DNA from: Pseudopedobacter sp044361595
Lineage (GTDB): Bacteria > Bacteroidota > Bacteroidia > Sphingobacteriales > Sphingobacteriaceae
Assembly (NCBI GenBank): GCA_044361595.1
Contig: JBIKIN010000016.1
Location: 26,213-90,212 of the forward strand
DNA length: 64,000 nucleotides
Direction of reading: 5' to 3'
A program made the translations under genes and the position numbers. Shown here piece after piece: positions 1-9,715 of the stretch; position 1 is the first letter of the stretch, and each line of letters begins with the position of its first letter. The notes below the pieces were generated by a model, which had not been told where the DNA came from, did not search any database, and saw only the letters and a program-made list of their open reading frames with translations.

Positions 1-1749
1 ATCATAATAGATGTTATCAACATGAAACACTTTTTTAAGTGAATCGCAGTTGTTTATAACAAACTTTTGAATATCGTTTACGCCTTTAAGTTTAATAGGC
101 ACATAAATTACAGAGTCTTTAGTTATACCATCAGTACCTACATATCTACGCTCTGGTAAATAATTTGCTAAACTGGCTTTTAACTCGTAACCCACATCTT
201 TTAACAAAGGCTTAATAAATTGTCCCTTTTCATCTAATTCTAAAACCTCTTCATCTTCGCCATTTCTTAAGGTTACTTTAGCATTTTTTAGTGGCATTCC
301 TGTAGTTGCATCAGTAACCACTCCTTTTAAAATGATACCAAACTGTTTTTGAACGAAAGAATAAATATCATCGTTTCCTAAACGGTTAGAGCTTAAATAA
401 CCTGTTAGTTTACCAGTTTTTGCTACCCCAAAATCATCAAAAGAAGAGTTAAATGGAGCACCTAAATTTTTGGGAACGCCTACCGGCGATAAATCTTTTA
501 GCTGAATTGAGAATACATCTAATCCACCTAAACCCGCTAAACCATTTGATGAAAAATATAGAACATTATTATCATCTAAGAAAGGGAACTCCTCGTCGCC
601 CTCTGTGTTTACTTTTCTACCTAGATTAACCGGACGGCCCCAATCTTGTTTTTCGTTTATCCTTACCGAGTAATATAAATCTACACCACCAGAACCATTA
701 TTCATATCAGAAGCAAATATTAGAACTTTACCATCTTTACTTACCGTTGGATGCCCTACAGAATATTGATCGTTATTATAAGGGAAAGGAACAATTTCGT
801 TAAGATTTTCCCCTTTAGCGATATACATCTTCAACTTTACCTTTCCGTCTTTACTAGTTCCTTTGTTCGACTTATAATAATTGTTCCTTGTAAATATGAT
901 ACCCCCCTCTGGTAAAAACGCAGATGTCCCTTCATGAAACTTGGTATTGATTCTACCATTAATAGGCACAATTTCATTTGTTTTATTTACCTCAATTGTA
1001 GTGTAAACCTTCTTATCAAAAATACCAATAGCCTTGGTATCGTTACTTGTTAATGCCGTATTATCGTCATTAAATTTACCGTCTTTACTGGTTTTTGTAA
1101 TATTAGAAGAGTCGCCCTTCATCTCTGTTTCACGTATATTATTTAAATCTTTAACATAATATAAATCAGAAAAAGGAGTATTATCCCATGCAAAGACGTG
1201 ATTAACCGGCTTTGCATAATACTTATTACTAGTAAAAACTAAACCATTATTATAAAGCATTGGACTATACTCTGATGCTGGTGTGTTGATATCTAAATAA
1301 TTTACTATCCAGCTAGACTCCTTACCAATTTCTTCTAAATCGGCCTTAGAGAAAGATGCCGCTCTTCTATCGCTTGGCATCATACTTAAATACTTTCTAT
1401 ACCAAAGTTCAGACTTTTCGTAAGCTTTATCTATTGCTAAAGATTCAGCATATCTTAAAACCCAATCTGCTTTAGGGTTAGATTTTAGTGCTAAAATTTC
1501 ATAATGTTTTAAAGCTTCTGGATATTGTTTGGTTAAACGATAACTCTCTGCTAACATAACCATGGCCCCTAAATTTGCCGAGTCTTTTGTAACTATTGGC
1601 TTTAGTTGTGTAATAGCCAAATCGTATTTTAAACTTTTAAAAGAATTGGTTGCCGCAATTAATTGTTTTTGAATAGATTGAGAAAAAACAGTTTGCCCAA
1701 TCAAAACCAAACCAATTATAAATCCTAATTTTTTATTTAATATTCTCAT
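1..1749 (-). CDS. OmpA-family protein with TPR, PD40 and CarboxypepD_reg-like regions (3' end outside window)
   Basis: This gene runs off the left edge, so only its first 583 codons are visible. It begins with ATG at 1749 and a signal peptide ending near VFSQ. Residues about 25-165 look like tetratricopeptide helices (ALKHYEILAL and similar). Residues about 165-440 contain PD40-like propeller strands such as DLYYSVR and LGGLDVFS. A carboxypeptidase regulatory-like fold follows at about 455-545 (GVVTDATTGMPLKNAKVTLR). The visible part ends in VDNIYYD, which is how the peptidoglycan-binding OmpA domain of this family normally starts, so that domain should lie outside the window. In Bacteroidota such proteins (PorE/SprE-like architecture) sit beside PorP/SprF proteins and link the type IX secretion or adhesin machinery to peptidoglycan. 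It starts 10 bp after the PorP-like gene ends, so co-transcription is likely. Confidence 0.85.
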   Translation of the reverse strand, partial: MRILNKKLGFIIGLVLIGQTVFSQSIQKQLIAATNSFKSLKYDLAITQLKPIVTKDSANLGAMVMLAESYRLTKQYPEALKHYEILALKSNPKADWVLRYAESLAIDKAYEKSELWYRKYLSMMPSDRRAASFSKADLEEIGKESSWIVNYLDINTPASEYSPMLYNNGLVFTSNKYYAKPVNHVFAWDNTPFSDLYYVKDLNNIRETEMKGDSSNITKTSKDGKFNDDNTALTSNDTKAIGIFDKKVYTTIEVNKTNEIVPINGRINTKFHEGTSAFLPEGGIIFTRNNYYKSNKGTSKDGKVKLKMYIAKGENLNEIVPFPYNNDQYSVGHPTVSKDGKVLIFASDMNNGSGGVDLYYSVRINEKQDWGRPVNLGRKVNTEGDEEFPFLDDNNVLYFSSNGLAGLGGLDVFSIQLKDLSPVGVPKNLGAPFNSSFDDFGVAKTGKLTGYLSSNRLGNDDIYSFVQKQFGIILKGVVTDATTGMPLKNAKVTLRNGEDEEVLELDEKGQFIKPLLKDVGYELKASLANYLPERRYVGTDGITKDSVIYVPIKLKGVNDIQKFVINNCDSLKKVFHVDNIYYD

Positions 1750-1759
1750 TTTTTTGAGC

Positions 1760-2689
1760 TTAGAAAAATCTTGGTGAAATAAACTTATCCTTCTCGAAAC
1801 CAAACTCATAACGTAACATTAATTCGTGGCTTCCACTGTTAACACTTTGAAGATTAGTAACTGCGTAATCATATGCATAACCTAATCTAACTTGCTGGTT
1901 TAACTGTAATTCTAAAAAGGCCGAAACATCGGCATTGGTTCTATACTGCCCGCCAATACCAAACCTATCTTTTATCCAAAAAGTGGCGTTAATATCGGCT
2001 TGTAGGGGTGCACCCCCAACAGCTTTTACCAATACAGATGGCTTCAGTTTAAAATCTTCACTTAGTTTAGCAACAAAACCAGTTGCTAGAAAAAGATGAA
2101 TTTCTTGTTTAGATAAATTACTACCAGACGAATTAGCGTAAACAACAGGTAGTAATTGAGGAGATGATAATCCAATATAAAAACGATCTGAATTATAATA
2201 TATACCAGTACCAATATTAAAATTAGTTTGGCTAACAAAATCTTGGAAAGCTACGTCGTTTGAATTACCATTTGGGTCTAATCTAACCTGAGTAAAATCT
2301 GCTCTTCTATTAGCTACATTTCCTTGCAAACCAAAAGATAAAGTACCTCTATCCATTCTAATTCTATACGAACTTGATAAAACAACACCCGTAGTGTTTG
2401 TTATGCCTAGTTTATCGTTAAATACTTGAAGACCTAAACCAATCTTCTTATCGTTAATTGGTGCGTCAATGGTAAAGGTTGTTGTTTCTGGAGCACCATT
2501 TAAACCAGTCCATTGGTTACGGTATAAAGCCGTAGCCGAAACAACATTTCTACTTCCTGCATAGGCAGGATTGATAGCAAGCATATTAAACATATACTGT
2601 GTATACATTGGGTCTTGCTGCGCCTTAACCTTGAATGCGCATACCATTAATAAAAGTATGGTAATACCTTTGAATATATTTTTTTTCAT
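1760..2689 (-). CDS. PorP/SprF family type IX secretion system membrane protein
   Basis: This 309-residue outer-membrane beta-barrel protein has a signal peptide (cleavage near VKAQ) followed by the hallmark QQDPMYTQYMFN and NPAYAGSRN motifs of the PorP/SprF family. The rest shows alternating beta strands and ends close to a terminal phenylalanine, as outer-membrane barrels do. Family members anchor a type IX secretion component or help one particular C-terminal-domain adhesin reach the surface. It lies between a large type B CTD protein (5 bp upstream) and a TPR/OmpA protein (10 bp downstream). This is the standard adhesin-SprF-OmpA arrangement, so I infer it serves the neighbouring adhesin rather than being the single core PorP. 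Confidence 0.9.
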   Translation of the reverse strand: MKKNIFKGITILLLMVCAFKVKAQQDPMYTQYMFNMLAINPAYAGSRNVVSATALYRNQWTGLNGAPETTTFTIDAPINDKKIGLGLQVFNDKLGITNTTGVVLSSSYRIRMDRGTLSFGLQGNVANRRADFTQVRLDPNGNSNDVAFQDFVSQTNFNIGTGIYYNSDRFYIGLSSPQLLPVVYANSSGSNLSKQEIHLFLATGFVAKLSEDFKLKPSVLVKAVGGAPLQADINATFWIKDRFGIGGQYRTNADVSAFLELQLNQQVRLGYAYDYAVTNLQSVNSGSHELMLRYEFGFEKDKFISPRFF

Positions 2690-2694
2690 GATTA

Positions 2695-5241
2695 TTATCT
2701 GTTTAAGGTTAAGTAGCCAGAATATTTTTTGCCATTATAGGTTACTAAGTAATAGTATGTCCCTACTGGTAAATCTTGCCCAATTAACAAACCTTTATTA
2801 GAAGTCCCTCTCCAATTATTTAAATAATCTGACGATGAATAAACAACATTTCCCCATCTATTATAAACTTCTAAGGTAAGCGGAGTTAAGCCTGCATTAA
2901 CAATAACAAAATCATCGTTTATGCCATCTCCATTTGGAGAATACCCTCCAGGAATGAATATTATATCTACTATAAATCTTATTGGCGTTGGAACAGCTGG
3001 GCTTACATCATCAGGGGTGTTGGGGTCTGGAGCACCTCCATCTGTAGATTGGTCGTTTACTATAGCTGTAGATCCAACAACAGTACCTTGAACAAAGGCA
3101 GTATTACTAAAATTAAATGTTCCTGTTAATTTAACATTCACTACTAATTCAATTTTTGCCGTTGCATTACCTAGGAGTTGATTATTTCCGGCAAGCATTT
3201 CAATATCGCTAACTCCATTAAAATTATTATTAGTTACCAAAGTGGTTGAACCTGTTGAAACTAAACTTTTAATAGTAAATGTTGCGCCTGCAAATGTAGT
3301 TGCTAAATTATCTCTTAATGATAAGTTTTGAAGCGTAGAGGTCCCATAATTTTTGATAAAAAAATCAAACCTAACATCAAAAGATCCATCTGCCAACTCT
3401 GAAATACCTATTAACTGTTTGGCTAAACCAATTTTTGGTGGTGTTGGAACCGTAATATTTACTGTCGCAACATTAGAAATTGCACCCCTGTTATCTCTAA
3501 CGGTATAAGTAAAACTATCTGGACCAGTATACCCTGGATTAGGGGTGTAAATAACAACACCTGTTAACGGATTAACAGTTACTGTTCCATTTGCAGGTTG
3601 TGTTACAATTACTACAGTAGTTCTATCTATTGTTGGGTTGCCGTCTCGATCGGTATCATTATTTAAAACATTGATGTCAATTGGTGCATTAGGCACAGCT
3701 GTAACAACATCATTAACAGCAACAGGAATTGCATTAATAATTAATTGAACATCATCGGATACGGGGCATTGGCCTACTGTAGTAAGTGTCCATCTAAAAC
3801 TAAATATACCTAAAGGGATGTTTGTTATGTTGGTTGTTGCTGAATTTGGCGTTACAATTACTGGTCCATTTGGCCCACTAATTTGTGTCCAAATACCTGT
3901 TGAGTTTGGCGGAAAATTTCCGGTTACAGAGGCAGCACCAGTTTGTGTGCTTATATTTATTAATTGATCTACGCCTGCGTTAGCCAAAATAACATTTACA
4001 GGCTCTTGAATGGTAATAGTTGTGGGTGCAGAAACATATCCAAAATTATCAGCCACTGTGTACCTTGCAGTTACTGACCCTGTAACGTTTTGATTTAAAG
4101 GGGTAAAAGTAACTGTACCATTATTGTTAGCGGTAAATACCCCTTTACCCACAACTAAGAAAGTTTTTTGAACACCAGAAATAAAAGGATCTAAATCTAT
4201 TGATGTAGGGTCTATATTACCACCTACATTTGTAGAAACATCATTACTAACTACGTTAATAATTGTTGTTTTACTAGGACATTCTGTTATTAAATCATCT
4301 AAGGCAGTGGGACTTGTAAATGGACGTTTGTAAATATCTATAGTTACATTTCTAATTTCGTGAAAATTAGTTTTATCTCCAGTTGAAGATGAAATTCCGT
4401 ATCGTACTTGAGCAGGAGCTAAATCTGGATAGTAGTAATTATCAATTACAGTTGTTGTTTTGGTAGGAATACCTCCTACTTGTATTCTAACAGAAACATT
4501 ATATCCACCAGCAGGGTTAGGTTGTAAATCTATAAATGCTTTTCTAAAACCCAATTGAGTACTATCTGGAGAACGCTGACTTGCTGCACCGTCATCTACT
4601 AAATCTACTCCTTTATCACTAGCAGTAACCGAAGTTAAGAATCTGTAATTGTTTGGAGTTTGTGCCGCTCCATCACCTTTACCTCTTAAAACAACAGATT
4701 TGGTAGAAATTCCAAATAAGCCTGGGCCTATTATTCCACCTTGTCTACCTTCTCTTGGATTAGGAAAATTACCAAACTCATCTATGGCAACACCAATATA
4801 ACCTTTACTTACTCCAGGAGAAACAGGATTTGTTAAATTAAATTGCGCATATCCTAAAGAACCTCCAAAGCCTCCGATATTAAAAGGATTAGCAGTGGCA
4901 TCAAACAAAAAGAAACATATTCCATCTGCGCCAGTTCCACCATAAGTATAATATTCAAAAGAAATACTTAATCCTTGATTTGTAGTGAAATTGTCTGACC
5001 CATAAATGTAGCCCTTTTGGTTAAAAGCATTATTGGTAAGTCTGAGGTATCCAGCGCCAGGTAAATCTATAGCAGCAGTTGGAGAAGCGGTTAAAATTGC
5101 TGTTGGAGCACCTCCAAAAACAATATTACTTGCTGTAGCATCTTTAAAACTTTGGAAATACGGTAGTTGAGCAAAACTAAGTAGGCTACTTATCGTAAAT
5201 ACCAAAGTCAAAACTAGACGTGGAAGTATTTTTAATTTCAT
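2695..5241 (-). CDS. Large secreted protein with type B T9SS C-terminal sorting domain (gliding-motility-associated C-term)
   Basis: The 848-residue protein has a signal peptide cleaved near LLSFAQ. An L-type-lectin-like beta-sandwich occupies about residues 25-310 (SISFEYYTYGGTGADGICFFL, GYIGVAIDEFGNF). Cadherin-like and Ig-like repeats follow, including VAVNDVVTAVPNAPIDINVL and PNPGYTGPDSFTYTVRDN, and then a DUF11-like repeat near 600-740. The last 85 residues are a type B sorting domain (PGGYSPNGDGINDDF, LEVYNRWGNVVY). Proteins with this tail are exported by the type IX system and attached to or released from the cell surface. It is the first gene of a minus-strand operon with a PorP/SprF partner. 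Its ligand cannot be told from the sequence. Confidence 0.9.
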   Translation of the reverse strand: MKLKILPRLVLTLVFTISSLLSFAQLPYFQSFKDATASNIVFGGAPTAILTASPTAAIDLPGAGYLRLTNNAFNQKGYIYGSDNFTTNQGLSISFEYYTYGGTGADGICFFLFDATANPFNIGGFGGSLGYAQFNLTNPVSPGVSKGYIGVAIDEFGNFPNPREGRQGGIIGPGLFGISTKSVVLRGKGDGAAQTPNNYRFLTSVTASDKGVDLVDDGAASQRSPDSTQLGFRKAFIDLQPNPAGGYNVSVRIQVGGIPTKTTTVIDNYYYPDLAPAQVRYGISSSTGDKTNFHEIRNVTIDIYKRPFTSPTALDDLITECPSKTTIINVVSNDVSTNVGGNIDPTSIDLDPFISGVQKTFLVVGKGVFTANNNGTVTFTPLNQNVTGSVTARYTVADNFGYVSAPTTITIQEPVNVILANAGVDQLINISTQTGAASVTGNFPPNSTGIWTQISGPNGPVIVTPNSATTNITNIPLGIFSFRWTLTTVGQCPVSDDVQLIINAIPVAVNDVVTAVPNAPIDINVLNNDTDRDGNPTIDRTTVVIVTQPANGTVTVNPLTGVVIYTPNPGYTGPDSFTYTVRDNRGAISNVATVNITVPTPPKIGLAKQLIGISELADGSFDVRFDFFIKNYGTSTLQNLSLRDNLATTFAGATFTIKSLVSTGSTTLVTNNNFNGVSDIEMLAGNNQLLGNATAKIELVVNVKLTGTFNFSNTAFVQGTVVGSTAIVNDQSTDGGAPDPNTPDDVSPAVPTPIRFIVDIIFIPGGYSPNGDGINDDFVIVNAGLTPLTLEVYNRWGNVVYSSSDYLNNWRGTSNKGLLIGQDLPVGTYYYLVTYNGKKYSGYLTLNR

Positions 5242-5616
5242 AATGAGCGTTAGTTATTTATTAACAATTGTAAATATTTGGTGAAGATAAATTCAAAAAT
5301 CAATCCAATATATAAGAATATAAGTTGATAACAAATATATACCATCTGACATATTCAAAACAGCTTTTTTAATATTTCAAAGACCATTAACAAACTTTTA
5401 TAAAATTAAAAAACTGAGCAAATAATTCCCCAATTAAGTGTGAATATTGCCCGATTTTTTTTTGGAAACATTTTTTTGGGAAATGTTAATAAGTGTGTGT
5501 TTTAGAGAAAAAAATGCCTTATTGTTTACATAGAGCCGTTTTTAAAATGTAAATATAAACAATCAATTTCTTGGCATAATAATGTAGCACCTTGTTCGGA
5601 GTTTATAGCTCAAATT
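5242..5616. other. Divergent intergenic region between the adhesin module and the exopolysaccharide operon
   Basis: These 375 AT-rich bases separate two divergent transcription units and should hold both promoters. I see no remnant of a coding sequence in either strand, no clear riboswitch and no convincing repeat. I could not place a Bacteroidota -7/-33 promoter with confidence. Confidence 0.5.
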
Positions 5617-6333
5617 ATGCAAACACTAATACAAAATTATATGAAACGCGTAAGATTCATCACCACATATATTATGATCTTAATGATTAGCTTATTTTGC
5701 TTCTCTAAAAATGTGAAGGCACAAGAAACTATGATTCCAGACATTTCATATTTATTTCTAGAAAAGATTATTGCAACAGCCAAAACCAATTATCCTTTAC
5801 TAAAGCAATTAGATATTAGACAAAAAGTAGAGGAATATAACGTTAAAAACTCTAAGCTAACTTGGTTTAATTCCGTAAACGCATTGTATTTATCTCAACC
5901 AATGGGAGGCGCAGCATTAGTTAATCCATTGTTCCAAAATGGGGTGCAATTAGCAATCAATATTAATATTGCGCAAACTCTACAAACTCCTAATAATATT
6001 AAAATTGCCAAACAGCAATTACAATTAGCTAAAGAAACTACTAGCCAATACGAGGCTACTATTGAGGCACAAATAAAAACACGATATTTTACGTACATAC
6101 AACAATTAAACTCGGTAAAATTATTTACAAAAAATTTGCAGGATTCAGAAGGCTTAGTACAAGATTTAAGAATAAAATACGAGAGAGGCGAAGTGGAATT
6201 TAGAGACTACAGTGAGGCTTTAATTAACTTTAGTAGTTTAAGCAAGCAAAAATTAGAAGCAGAAGCGGGTTATTTAACTGCCAAAGCATTAATAGAAGAA
6301 TTAACCATAACTAAGTTAGAAGATATAAAATAA
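5617..6333 (+). CDS. Half-length TolC-family outer-membrane protein, first gene of the EPS operon
   Basis: This 238-residue protein has a signal peptide whose charged start is MKRVRF at 5641, so translation may begin there rather than at 5617. Cleavage is near NVKAQ. The mature part is the alpha-helical/beta-barrel repeat of TolC-like efflux proteins: helices with KQQLQLAKETT and GLVQDLRIKYERGEVEFRDY, and one transmembrane hairpin. Full TolC-family members have two such repeats and about 400-480 residues, and this one has a single repeat. The stop codon overlaps the next start (TAATG), coupling it to a Wzz-like co-polymerase. I infer an exopolysaccharide export role in the outer membrane in place of a Wza lipoprotein. 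Oligomer number and true function are unknown. Confidence 0.75.
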   Translation: MQTLIQNYMKRVRFITTYIMILMISLFCFSKNVKAQETMIPDISYLFLEKIIATAKTNYPLLKQLDIRQKVEEYNVKNSKLTWFNSVNALYLSQPMGGAALVNPLFQNGVQLAININIAQTLQTPNNIKIAKQQLQLAKETTSQYEATIEAQIKTRYFTYIQQLNSVKLFTKNLQDSEGLVQDLRIKYERGEVEFRDYSEALINFSSLSKQKLEAEAGYLTAKALIEELTITKLEDIK

Positions 6334-8531
6334 TGGAAGAGTTAAAGAAATTTTACAACCTACTTTATAAGTACAGATTTATAATTATTTCTGTACCTAT
6401 TATCACAATTATTATCGCTTTTTTCTTGGTTAGAAACCTTGAAGATCAGTTTATAGCTGAGGGACAAATAGCTACTGGAATTGTAGATGAAACGCAAGTT
6501 TTAGCTAACAACACAGATAAGCAAGAAACTAGTGTTATTAGAGAGTTTAGTAATTTAATAGAAATTATGAAACTTGAAAAAATAACTAACATGGTTTCTT
6601 ATCAATTAATTATTCATGATTTAACTGCCGAAAAGCCTTTTAGAGAATGGAATAACAAGATTAAAGATTTATCTGAGATAGAAAGAAGAAGAATATTAAA
6701 TGCTTTTAAGAAAAAGTTTTCTTTTAGAGAATCACTTAATAGATTTAATAATGAAGATAAAGAGCTTTATGACATCTTAGAATCTATGGGGTATACTTCA
6801 ACAGATATTCTAGAGAGTTTTTCTGCCGATAGATTAGAAACAAGTGATTTTATCTCGGTTAGATATGTTTCAGAAAATCCAGAATTATCTGCGTTTATTG
6901 TAAACACTATTAGTACTGAATTTGTAAGCTACTATACATCAATTTTAAAAGAAAATCAAACTAAAGCTGTTAAATTTTTATCTGAAAAGGCAAAAATCAA
7001 AAGTGATACTTTAAACAAGAATGTACAGGCTTTAAAACAATACAAAATAAAAAATAGAATTATCAACTTACTAGAACAATCTAGAAAGATGTATGAACTA
7101 TCTGCTGAGTACGAAAGACGTAAGCAAGAAGCAGAGAAAGACATTGTTTCTCTAAAAAGTACAATTGGTGGAATAGATAAAAACTTTGATCCTAATCAAA
7201 GGAAGTATGCTGAAGCCGCATTAACTAAAGTAAATAGTGAAATTGTTCAAACTAGAAAAGAACTAGCATTAGTTACAGAAAAATACATTCAAAGTGGTTT
7301 TGAAGATGCTTATAAAACACAAATAGACTCTTTAATGAAGGTTAAAGAAAAACAAATAGCAACACAATCTGATAAATACATTGATAACCCAATGAATCAA
7401 AAAAGAGATTTAATTGCTAAAAAATTAACGCTTCAAATAGATTATGATATTGCCAGATATAGCCTAAACTTATTAAAAAGAGAATTGGCTGATATGAACA
7501 ATCGTTTTGATAAATTAGTTCCTCACGAGGCTGTTATTCAAACTTTAGAACGTAAAATTGATATTGCTAGTAGAGAGTATTTAGACATTTTAGATAAGTT
7601 TAATGATGCTAGTTTAGAAGCCAGTTTAACCTCTAGATTAAGACAAGTACAAGTTGCTAATCCAGGAACACAATTACCCTCTAAAAAGATGCTTTTAATC
7701 ATCTTAAGTGGTATCATCAGTTTTGTGTTCTGTATTTTAGTTTTCTTTATCATATTTTACTTTGATAATAAAATTGGTACGCCAAGAGAGTTAGCCCAAA
7801 TAACTGAAATCCCTGTTTTAGGAAAAATAAACCGTGTAAATAGCGCTAGTTTAGCCCTAAAAGAAATTTGGAGTAATTTACATGCTAACCCAGAGATGCA
7901 AGAACTTAAAAAACAATTAAGATCTGCTAGGTACGAAATTAGCAGAGAAATGAAACCAGCAGTTAACACAAAAGGACAGGTTTTAAATATCACGAGTATG
8001 AATAACTCTGAAGGAAAAACATTACTAGTTGCTTGTATTGCTTATTCTTACGTTGTTATCAGTAAAAAAGTGCTGTTAATAGATGGAAACTTTGACCACC
8101 CAAGTATCACAGAAAATTCTAATACCAAGTTTTATATAGAAGATTTCTTAAAAAGCGGTAATTTAGGTTCGGCAGAGTTTAACGCTGGTATTATGGTAAT
8201 GGGTAATAAAGGAGAAGATAAATCACTTTTCGAAATTGCCGACGAGCAAACAGTTAAGCAAAGATTTGATCAGTTAAGATCAGAATTTGATGTAATTTTA
8301 ATTGAAACACCTTCTTTAGACACTTTAAGTAAGGCTAAAGAATGGAATTTAATATCTGATAAAGTAATGGGTGTTTTTGAAGCAAATCAATCTATATCTG
8401 CTAGTAAAAAACAACACATTAATTATCTTAAATCACTAAACGGACAGTTTATAGGATGGGTATTAAATAAAGTCTCTATTGATACAAATTTAAAACAAGA
8501 GAGCAATTTTAATGCTAACTTTATAGGATAA
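6333..8531 (+). CDS. Wzz/GumC-type polysaccharide co-polymerase with divergent BY-kinase-like domain
   Basis: The 732-residue inner-membrane protein has a Wzz domain with a first transmembrane segment at about residues 12-30. A long coiled-coil periplasmic region runs over about 200-430, and a second membrane segment lies near 452-475. A cytoplasmic P-loop domain follows (about 520-732). The P-loop domain is divergent: Walker A reads SMNNSEGKT near residue 555, Walker A' reads LLIDGNFD near 582 where LLIDADLR is usual, and Walker B reads ILIETP near 654. The usual tyrosine-rich tail is absent. Family members set exopolysaccharide chain length and couple polymerisation to export. I infer that autophosphorylation is weak or lost. 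The gene starts inside the stop codon of the TolC-like gene and abuts the GT2 gene directly. Confidence 0.85.
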   Translation: MEELKKFYNLLYKYRFIIISVPIITIIIAFFLVRNLEDQFIAEGQIATGIVDETQVLANNTDKQETSVIREFSNLIEIMKLEKITNMVSYQLIIHDLTAEKPFREWNNKIKDLSEIERRRILNAFKKKFSFRESLNRFNNEDKELYDILESMGYTSTDILESFSADRLETSDFISVRYVSENPELSAFIVNTISTEFVSYYTSILKENQTKAVKFLSEKAKIKSDTLNKNVQALKQYKIKNRIINLLEQSRKMYELSAEYERRKQEAEKDIVSLKSTIGGIDKNFDPNQRKYAEAALTKVNSEIVQTRKELALVTEKYIQSGFEDAYKTQIDSLMKVKEKQIATQSDKYIDNPMNQKRDLIAKKLTLQIDYDIARYSLNLLKRELADMNNRFDKLVPHEAVIQTLERKIDIASREYLDILDKFNDASLEASLTSRLRQVQVANPGTQLPSKKMLLIILSGIISFVFCILVFFIIFYFDNKIGTPRELAQITEIPVLGKINRVNSASLALKEIWSNLHANPEMQELKKQLRSARYEISREMKPAVNTKGQVLNITSMNNSEGKTLLVACIAYSYVVISKKVLLIDGNFDHPSITENSNTKFYIEDFLKSGNLGSAEFNAGIMVMGNKGEDKSLFEIADEQTVKQRFDQLRSEFDVILIETPSLDTLSKAKEWNLISDKVMGVFEANQSISASKKQHINYLKSLNGQFIGWVLNKVSIDTNLKQESNFNANFIG

Positions 8532-9695
8532 ATGATTGAAAAAACGATAGGTAACTTTTGGATTGTAGCTCAACTATTAATTGGCTTCCATTTAATTTTC
8601 CCCATCGTTTTACTATTATTTAATCAAGTTTTTGGTAAGAAAGTACATCAAAAACCTACACAATTAAAACAAGCTGATTTTGCAGTAATTGTTACCGCGT
8701 ACGAAGAGATATTTTTTTTGCCCAGTGCTGTAGAATCAATTCTTAAGCAGAGCTATGCAAACTTTACTATTTACTTGGTTGCCGATAAATGCGATATCAC
8801 AAGCTTAATTTTTGAAGACCCAAGAGTTATAGTTTTAAAACCTGAAACCACCATTGGAAGTAATACTGGCTCACATCATTATGCTTTTGATCATTTTATT
8901 AAAAAGCATGATTATGTTACTATTGTAGATAGCGACAATATTTTAGACCCCAATTATTTAATCGAAATTTTAAATACACTGAGTTTAAATTTTAGAGCTG
9001 TACAAGGTTTAAGAGAAGCAAAAAACTTAGACACTACAGTGGCTTGTTTAGATGCCGCTAGAGATATTTATTATCATTATTATGATGGAGAGCAATTATT
9101 TAAAAGTGGTTCTTCTGCAACATTAGCAGGATCTGGAATGGCATTTGAAACTGAATTATATCACCAATTTTTAATTGAAAATAAAGTTAGCGGTGCTGGT
9201 TTTGATAAAGTTTTGCAAAATTGGTTAGTTAAGCAAAACATCAGAATAGCTTTTAATCCAAACGCTATAGTTTTTGATCAAAAGACGTCTAAATCAGATC
9301 AATTGGTAAAACAAAGATCTAGATGGATAAACACTTGGTTTAAATATTTCACTTACGGATTTGATTTGATTTTTAAAGGAGTAAAAAATTTATCTATCAA
9401 TCAGTTTATCTTTGGTTTAGTATTATTAAGACCACCATTATTTATATTTTTGATATTATCAATTATTGCTATGGCGGCAAATTTTGTCTTAGGTTTAAAT
9501 TATGTAATTTGGCTATTAGGTTTTGTAGCTTTTATAATTGGATTTTTACTTGCATTAACTAACTCTAAAACTGATCAAAGAATATATAAATCATTAATTG
9601 GGATACCTAAATTTATGTTTTATCAGATAGTATCGTTAAGCAAAATTAAAGCAGCAAACAAGATTTCTGTTGCAACTAAACATCAAAAACAATAA
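8532..9695 (+). CDS. Membrane glycosyltransferase family 2
   Basis: The 387-residue protein has an N-terminal membrane segment, a GT-A catalytic domain from about residue 45 to 265, and two or three C-terminal membrane segments (about 285-360). Catalytic signatures are visible: the nucleotide-sugar/metal motif VDSDN near residue 133, GSGMAFE near 200 and the QRSRW acceptor motif near 260, which is typical of processive or membrane-embedded GT2 enzymes. It begins on the base after the stop codon of the Wzz-like gene, so it belongs to the same operon. I infer that it adds a sugar during exopolysaccharide repeat synthesis. Donor and acceptor are not predictable. Confidence 0.85.
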   Translation: MIEKTIGNFWIVAQLLIGFHLIFPIVLLLFNQVFGKKVHQKPTQLKQADFAVIVTAYEEIFFLPSAVESILKQSYANFTIYLVADKCDITSLIFEDPRVIVLKPETTIGSNTGSHHYAFDHFIKKHDYVTIVDSDNILDPNYLIEILNTLSLNFRAVQGLREAKNLDTTVACLDAARDIYYHYYDGEQLFKSGSSATLAGSGMAFETELYHQFLIENKVSGAGFDKVLQNWLVKQNIRIAFNPNAIVFDQKTSKSDQLVKQRSRWINTWFKYFTYGFDLIFKGVKNLSINQFIFGLVLLRPPLFIFLILSIIAMAANFVLGLNYVIWLLGFVAFIIGFLLALTNSKTDQRIYKSLIGIPKFMFYQIVSLSKIKAANKISVATKHQKQ

Positions 9696-9715
9696 TCATA
9701 CATTAAAGAATTTAA

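Noticed and set aside
2571..2801. Open frame opposite the PorP-like and CTD-protein genes, and similar frames opposite other genes across the window
   Set aside because: These lie antisense to or inside well-supported genes, have no domain resemblance and no consistent spacing with neighbours, so they are shadows.
5242..5616. Bacteroidota -7/-33 promoter elements (TAnnTTTG and TTTG) here and in other intergenic regions
   Set aside because: Partial matches occur but none has both boxes at the right spacing, and in such AT-rich DNA they are not distinguishable from chance.
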